Origin: Spirodela intermedia | Lineage: Eukaryota; Streptophyta; Magnoliopsida; Alismatales; Araceae | Length of the DNA stretch: 64,000 nt | NCBI GenBank assembly: GCA_902729315.2 | Contig: LR746266.1 | Location: 4,040,759 to 4,104,758, forward strand | Reading direction: 5' to 3' | Shown: positions 60,194 through 64,000 of the stretch, piece by piece | How positions within the stretch are numbered: the stretch's first letter is position 1 | Layout: each line of letters starts with the position of its first letter | The notes under the pieces: generated by a model | What the model was told of the DNA's origin: nothing | What the model saw: only the letters and a program-made list of their open reading frames with translations | Database searches by the model: none | Translations under genes and position numbers: made by a program

Positions 60194-60264
60194 ACCGGAT
60201 CAGCAAAGGCACCCCGAAATGGCGATCGGAGCAGATTAGGGTTAGGTGTACCCCCCAGCGCACG
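60194..60264 (-). other. Probable 5' UTR exon of the Q/S-rich gene
   Basis: The minus strand shows a GC-rich leader ending GATCCG with a strong donor GTAAGC at 60193-60188. There is no ATG in a useful frame. The 5' limit is a guess. Confidence 0.4.
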
Positions 60265-60385
60265 AAGTTGAAGGTGGTATCAAGCTGCTACAACCTTAGG
60301 GCTACGCGAAAAGCAGGAACCAGAGAAGGAAGAAGTGTTCCGTTACTTTGTTTTATAAATAAATATGTACGCTTTTCCATCCATA

Positions 60386-60458
60386 GGGGATGTAGCTCAA
60401 ATGGTAGAGCGCTCGCTTTGCATGCGAGAGGCACGGGGTTCGATCCCCCGCATCTCCA
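60386..60458 (+). tRNA. tRNA-Ala (anticodon UGC), nuclear
   Basis: A 73-nt cloverleaf: acceptor GGGGATG pairs with CATCTCC (one G:U), D arm GCTC/GAGC, anticodon stem CTCGC/GCGAG with loop TTTGCAT (TGC anticodon), T arm CGGGG/CCCCG with TTCGATC, discriminator A. No intron, CCA not encoded, as for nuclear genes. The B box GGTTCGATCCC is intact; the A box has AA where AG is usual. A TTTTATAAAT element lies upstream and a T6 run at 60488-60493 would end Pol III transcription. Confidence 0.97.
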
Positions 60459-60487
60459 TATTTACTGCCTTCTTCAGATATATGTTA

Positions 60488-60493
60488 TTTTTT
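60488..60493 (+). terminator. Pol III T6 terminator of the tRNA gene
   Basis: First run of four or more T residues after the tRNA, 29 nt downstream of its end. Confidence 0.7.
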
Positions 60494-60608
60494 AGTTTTC
60501 ACTTTTGTCAGGAGTCATAAATATCGTCATATTTATGAGGGCTATCCCAGAGAATGCAACAGCGAGACCGCTCCAGCCTTCCCCTCCTTTTTCGACGTCG
60601 TCCCCTCC

Positions 60609-62123
60609 ATGGTCATTTCCAAATACCCCGTCTTCTCCCGCTTCATCCTCCGAACGCACCACCTCTCGAGCTCCTCCTCCGGTCCCGACGATCCCTCCGC
60701 CCTACTCCGAGTATGCACGGTCCTCTTCCAGCAGCAGAACTCCAGCGACGAGCGCCTCCACTCCTTCCTCCGCGCCATCGACTTCGACCTCTCGCACGAG
60801 TTCTTCCTCCAGATCTGCAACCGGTTCCCCTGCTCGTGGCGCCCCGTCCTCCGCTTCTTCCGCTACGCCGATGGGTGCTCTACCGATCCCCGCAGCCGGC
60901 ACTCCTTTTCCCTCACCCCCGTCGCCGTCAACAAGATGATCGACATCATTGGCAAGTCCAAGAACATCCAGCTCCTGTGGGACTTCCTCGGAGAGATGGC
61001 CCCCAGGCAGGGGCTGGTGAATCTGAGGAGTATGCAGCTGGCCGTTCGGGCCTTCGCCCAGGGGAGGCAGATCAAGAAATGCGTCGGCGTCTTCCACCTC
61101 TTTCACTCCCACGGGCTGTCGCTCTGCACTGTGAGCGCGCTCAACGCAGTGGTCTCCGAGCTCTGCTCTCGCCGGCTCGTTGACGAGGCCAAGGACGTCG
61201 TCGCCAGGTTGAAGGCTTCAATAAGACCTGACGGCACCACGTACAGCCTCCTAGTCGTTGGATTCTGCCGGGCAGGGGACCTTGTCAGCGCATCCAAAGT
61301 CTGGAACGCCATGTCTGATGATCGATTAGAGCCGGAGATGGCTGCGTACAACGAGATGATCGCGACATTCTTCAAATTCAATAGATCCGGAGAGGCCATG
61401 GCTATTTTCGAGTGCCTGAGGAATGGAAAGATGAGCGATCTGGACCTCACGATCTACAGGACCGTGATCTCGTGGCTGTGCAAGGAAGGGAAGATCGAAC
61501 GACCTCTGATGCTGGTGGCGGAGATGGTGAAAAGAGGGGTCGGAATTGACGGTCCCACACTGGGGGCCCTAGCGTACGGTCTCCTCTGCAGGAAGAGGAT
61601 CAGCGAAGGTTACAAAGTCCTGCAAGTGACGAGGGGCGAGCCCGATATCAGTGTGTACCATGGTCTCATCAAAGGCCTCCTTCGGCTGAGGCGAGCAAGA
61701 GAGGCCACCCAGGTGTTCAGGGAAATGACTCAAAGAGGAATTCGACCCTCCATGCACACCTATATCATGCTTCTTCAGGGTCTTCTGGGACGAAGAGGAA
61801 GGAAGGCCGCCGACCCTGCGGTCAATTTCGAGACTGTCTTCGTCGGTGGCCTGGTGAAGATGGGGCGGATGCTGGACGCCACCAAGTACGTCGAGAGGTC
61901 GATGAGTGGCGGCACGGAGGTCCCCAGGTTCGACTACAACAAGTTCCTTCGAGACTTCTCCAACGAAGGTGGCGTTGTGATGTTCGAGCAGGTAGGGAGG
62001 AGATTGAAGGAGACGGGGATGGTGGATCTTGGCGACGTTTTCTTGAGCTATGGGGAGAAAATGGTGACCAGAGACAGGAGGAGAAGTGCTCCCCTTTTGG
62101 ACGACGAGCCCGAGTTGGACTAA
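60609..62123 (+). CDS. P-class PPR protein, probably mitochondrial
   Basis: Intronless RNA-binding protein of 504 aa; P-class members stabilise, splice or help translate specific organelle transcripts. The start (MVISKYPVFSRFILRTHHLS) is rich in Arg/Ser and lacks acidic residues, like a mitochondrial presequence. Repeats of about 35 aa are visible from about residue 110: VNKMIDIIGKSKN, TYSLLVVGFCRAGDLVSASK, AAYNEMIATFFKFNRSGEAM, TIYRTVISWLCKEGKIERPL, SVYHGLIKGLLRLRRAREAT, HTYIMLLQGLLGRRGRKA. No E or DYW domain. The C-terminus (RRRSAPLLDDEPELD) is charged. The tRNA-Ala gene ends only 150 bp before the ATG, so the promoter is very short or overlaps the tRNA. RNA target unknown. Confidence 0.9.
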   Translation: MVISKYPVFSRFILRTHHLSSSSSGPDDPSALLRVCTVLFQQQNSSDERLHSFLRAIDFDLSHEFFLQICNRFPCSWRPVLRFFRYADGCSTDPRSRHSFSLTPVAVNKMIDIIGKSKNIQLLWDFLGEMAPRQGLVNLRSMQLAVRAFAQGRQIKKCVGVFHLFHSHGLSLCTVSALNAVVSELCSRRLVDEAKDVVARLKASIRPDGTTYSLLVVGFCRAGDLVSASKVWNAMSDDRLEPEMAAYNEMIATFFKFNRSGEAMAIFECLRNGKMSDLDLTIYRTVISWLCKEGKIERPLMLVAEMVKRGVGIDGPTLGALAYGLLCRKRISEGYKVLQVTRGEPDISVYHGLIKGLLRLRRAREATQVFREMTQRGIRPSMHTYIMLLQGLLGRRGRKAADPAVNFETVFVGGLVKMGRMLDATKYVERSMSGGTEVPRFDYNKFLRDFSNEGGVVMFEQVGRRLKETGMVDLGDVFLSYGEKMVTRDRRRSAPLLDDEPELD

Positions 62124-63297
62124 GCCTGGCGCCCCTATTGGAGCCATGGCTGTCAGAGAACATAAGTGATGAGGGTTCTCGTTCTACCGCCACACTAAGG
62201 TGTTTGATGCAATGCCAATAACCGATTCTCGATTAGGCAGTAACCCATCTATCATCCTGCTCGAAGGGCACGCGCAGCCGGGCCCAGCGAAGATTCCTTC
62301 TGGTCGGCACTTGCGGGGGGCTCCTTTGACTTGTCTCCGTTGACTTCTCGTTATTATGGTTTGCGTCAACGTACAGCAAACCCTGAGTGGACGCTGCGAA
62401 GGCAGTAAGAAGGCGAAGCCTAAAATTTCCCCCTTCCCAGCCAAAACCCATCAGAGCCCAATTCCAGCCCACATACTCACCCAGCCAGACCCATTGACAT
62501 ATCCTGCGTAGTCCGAGTTCGATTTCTCTCTTCTCGTCACTGCACTCTCAAGATTCGACGACTGGTCTGAAGCAGAGCGATATAAACTATCAGCGTATCC
62601 GATTGAGGAGTTGCGTTCGACCATACGAACACTGCAAATAGCTACCATGTGACATATCTTATCGTACTCCATCATCTATTTTTGTTGCATTTTTTTTCCA
62701 GCAATGCACGACGTAAATTGAAGATCTATCCATCCCTCTCAAGTCGTGTGTTAGCAAGTCACAAACGCTGATAGCTGTATTCCAGGGGAATCTTACTCAG
62801 GCTGGTTTAGGTTCAAGGATTGTCAGAGCCCTTTGTACTGAATGGCAAAACCAAGGCGGGAGAAGTGAAATAGGACGCAGGAAAGCGTTACCCTTATCCC
62901 ATGATCATCGTCTGGAGTTTCATCATCAAGCGCAAATTACAGCACTCCATTTAATGCTCCAAAGGTGCGCTCGGATTCAACATGAAACTGCAAGTAAAGA
63001 AGTTGCCCAATCTGCCTCCCGAACTATCCTGAATTTCCTGGACTGCTACCCCAGAGGAAGTCAGAACCAACCACGACGCAATGATGATATACACAGAAGA
63101 GAGTCAACCATCGTTGGGAAAGTCAGCGGGGTGGAAATATCTTTAAAAGCGTGAACTTTGCCACCATCGTGCTTATTACCATGTGAAAATCTGGAGGTGA
63201 GGCCATCCGCAGCCAGTCTGCGAGTAAACCAGCACTTAACACCGTGGGTGGGTCAACTAGTTCTTCAGAAACACAGAATGAAGTGAAGAAGGGTACC
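62124..63297. other. Convergent intergenic region between two PPR genes
   Basis: It holds the two 3' UTRs. Scattered short open frames have no recognisable family, and no repeat or RNA gene was seen. Confidence 0.6.
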
Positions 63298-64000
63298 TCA
63301 GGCATTGTTCATGCTGTAATCAAGGTTGAAGAGCATCTCCCTCCGGAATTCGCTGCCTAGCCTGTAACTAAGCTTTCTCGCCAGTGACTCCACCTGATCA
63401 TTACTGTCAAAGTCCAGCTCCCTCACACATCGCCGCCGGACCTTTCGGAGGACTTCCTTATCAGGGACAAAACCAGCCTCCACCTGCTCCAAGGTCCGGA
63501 CTAAAGGGTCAGTTCTGACAGTTTGCAGAAATAACATATTAGTTATATGCCCCTCCTATCATTGAACGAGAGGAGGTGATGGAGGGAAGTCAAACCATCT
63601 CATCGATCACAGAGAGTGCGGCTTTCTGATCCTTATTCACCAGATGGGCGTTGACAAGCAGCAGATATGTTGTCGAGTTTGGCTTCACACCCAGACCGGT
63701 CATGTGTTCGAAGACCCTCGAAGCCTCAAAAGTCTGTACGCCATTAGAACACACGATGAGCCCCAAATAGGAAATGGGAAACAAAGAGCCCTTGAAAATC
63801 ACCATCAGATGCTATCCAAATGTGTCCCAGAGCAAGCGCTGACCTTCTTGACCTTTCCAAAGGCACTCATCAGAGCATTGTAGGAATGGATATCAGGTGC
63901 CAACCCGAAAGTGCCTGAGATAGCCTCGAAAGTCTGGTAGGCGCGATCGAGGTCCCATATGTTACCGCAACCTAATATAACACAATTCAGAGCGGCGACC
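63298..64000 (-). CDS. PPR protein (At1g26460-like), 3' end, truncated by window edge
   Basis: C-terminal part of a mitochondrial-type P-class PPR gene. Exons (minus): 63844-64000 (continues beyond the window), 63596-63733, 63298-63483. Encoded: a PPR repeat (PDIHSYNALMSAFGKVKK), a second (TFEASRVFEHMTGLGVKPNS, TTYLLLVNAHLVNKDQKAAL) and the tail VIDEM-VEAGFVPDKEVLRKVRRR, ending REMLFNLDYSMNNA. The joins are in phase 0, and the acceptor GAGCAG at 63484 fits the family sequence better than the longer open frame upstream of it. The family label comes from the C-terminal tail and is from memory. Confidence 0.8.

Overview
The window is nuclear DNA of a flowering plant. The evidence is GT-AG introns in most genes, two PPR genes and the end of a third, degraded antisense Ty1/Copia sequence inside introns, dinucleotide microsatellites, and a patch of decayed plastid DNA. 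The protein families are plant versions (plant LEO1/VIP4, a plant-only Q/S-rich family, CYP75B). A very GC-rich P450 and GC-rich PPR genes beside an AT-rich, intron-swollen helicase suggest a monocot; this is inference, and the species cannot be named from the sequence.

Layout. Positions 96-28042 (+) hold the last 33 exons (about 1,362 codons) of an ASCC3/DExH14-type double-cassette helicase whose 5' part lies outside the window. Its introns carry two antisense Copia remnants. Positions 29590-31246 (-) are a two-exon CYP75B cytochrome P450, probably flavonoid 3'-hydroxylase. Positions 32156-40321 (-) are an 11-exon LEO1/VIP4 gene of the Paf1 complex. It is divergent from a 12-exon WDR12 (PeBoW ribosome-biogenesis) gene at 41018-47180 (+), and the two share a promoter of about 700 bp. 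A PLS-class PPR gene follows 173 bp after the WDR12 stop (47353-49823, +); its reading frame has no usable ATG unless a (CT)9 tract differs in length. Positions 50316-51050 are a mosaic nuclear insertion of plastid DNA (ndhB end, rrn16 promoter/leader, psbN end) between inverted (TC)n(TA)n arms. Positions 51870-58239 (-) encode a large Q/S-rich protein of the plant 'dentin sialophosphoprotein-like' family, with a frame conflict at its N-terminus. A nuclear tRNA-Ala(UGC) at 60386-60458 sits just before a P-class mitochondrial PPR gene (60609-62123, +). The 3' end of another PPR gene (63298-64000, -) closes the window.

The genes are not a functional cluster. They are mostly housekeeping functions (RNA helicase/ribosome rescue, Paf1 transcription elongation, 60S assembly, organelle RNA processing) with one specialised-metabolism P450 between them. 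I found no convincing new multi-gene system. The best leads are the plastid mosaic with inverted microsatellite arms, the CT-tract frame switch in the PPR gene, the N-terminal frame conflict at 58.3 kb, and the palindromic telo-box in the LEO1/WDR12 promoter.
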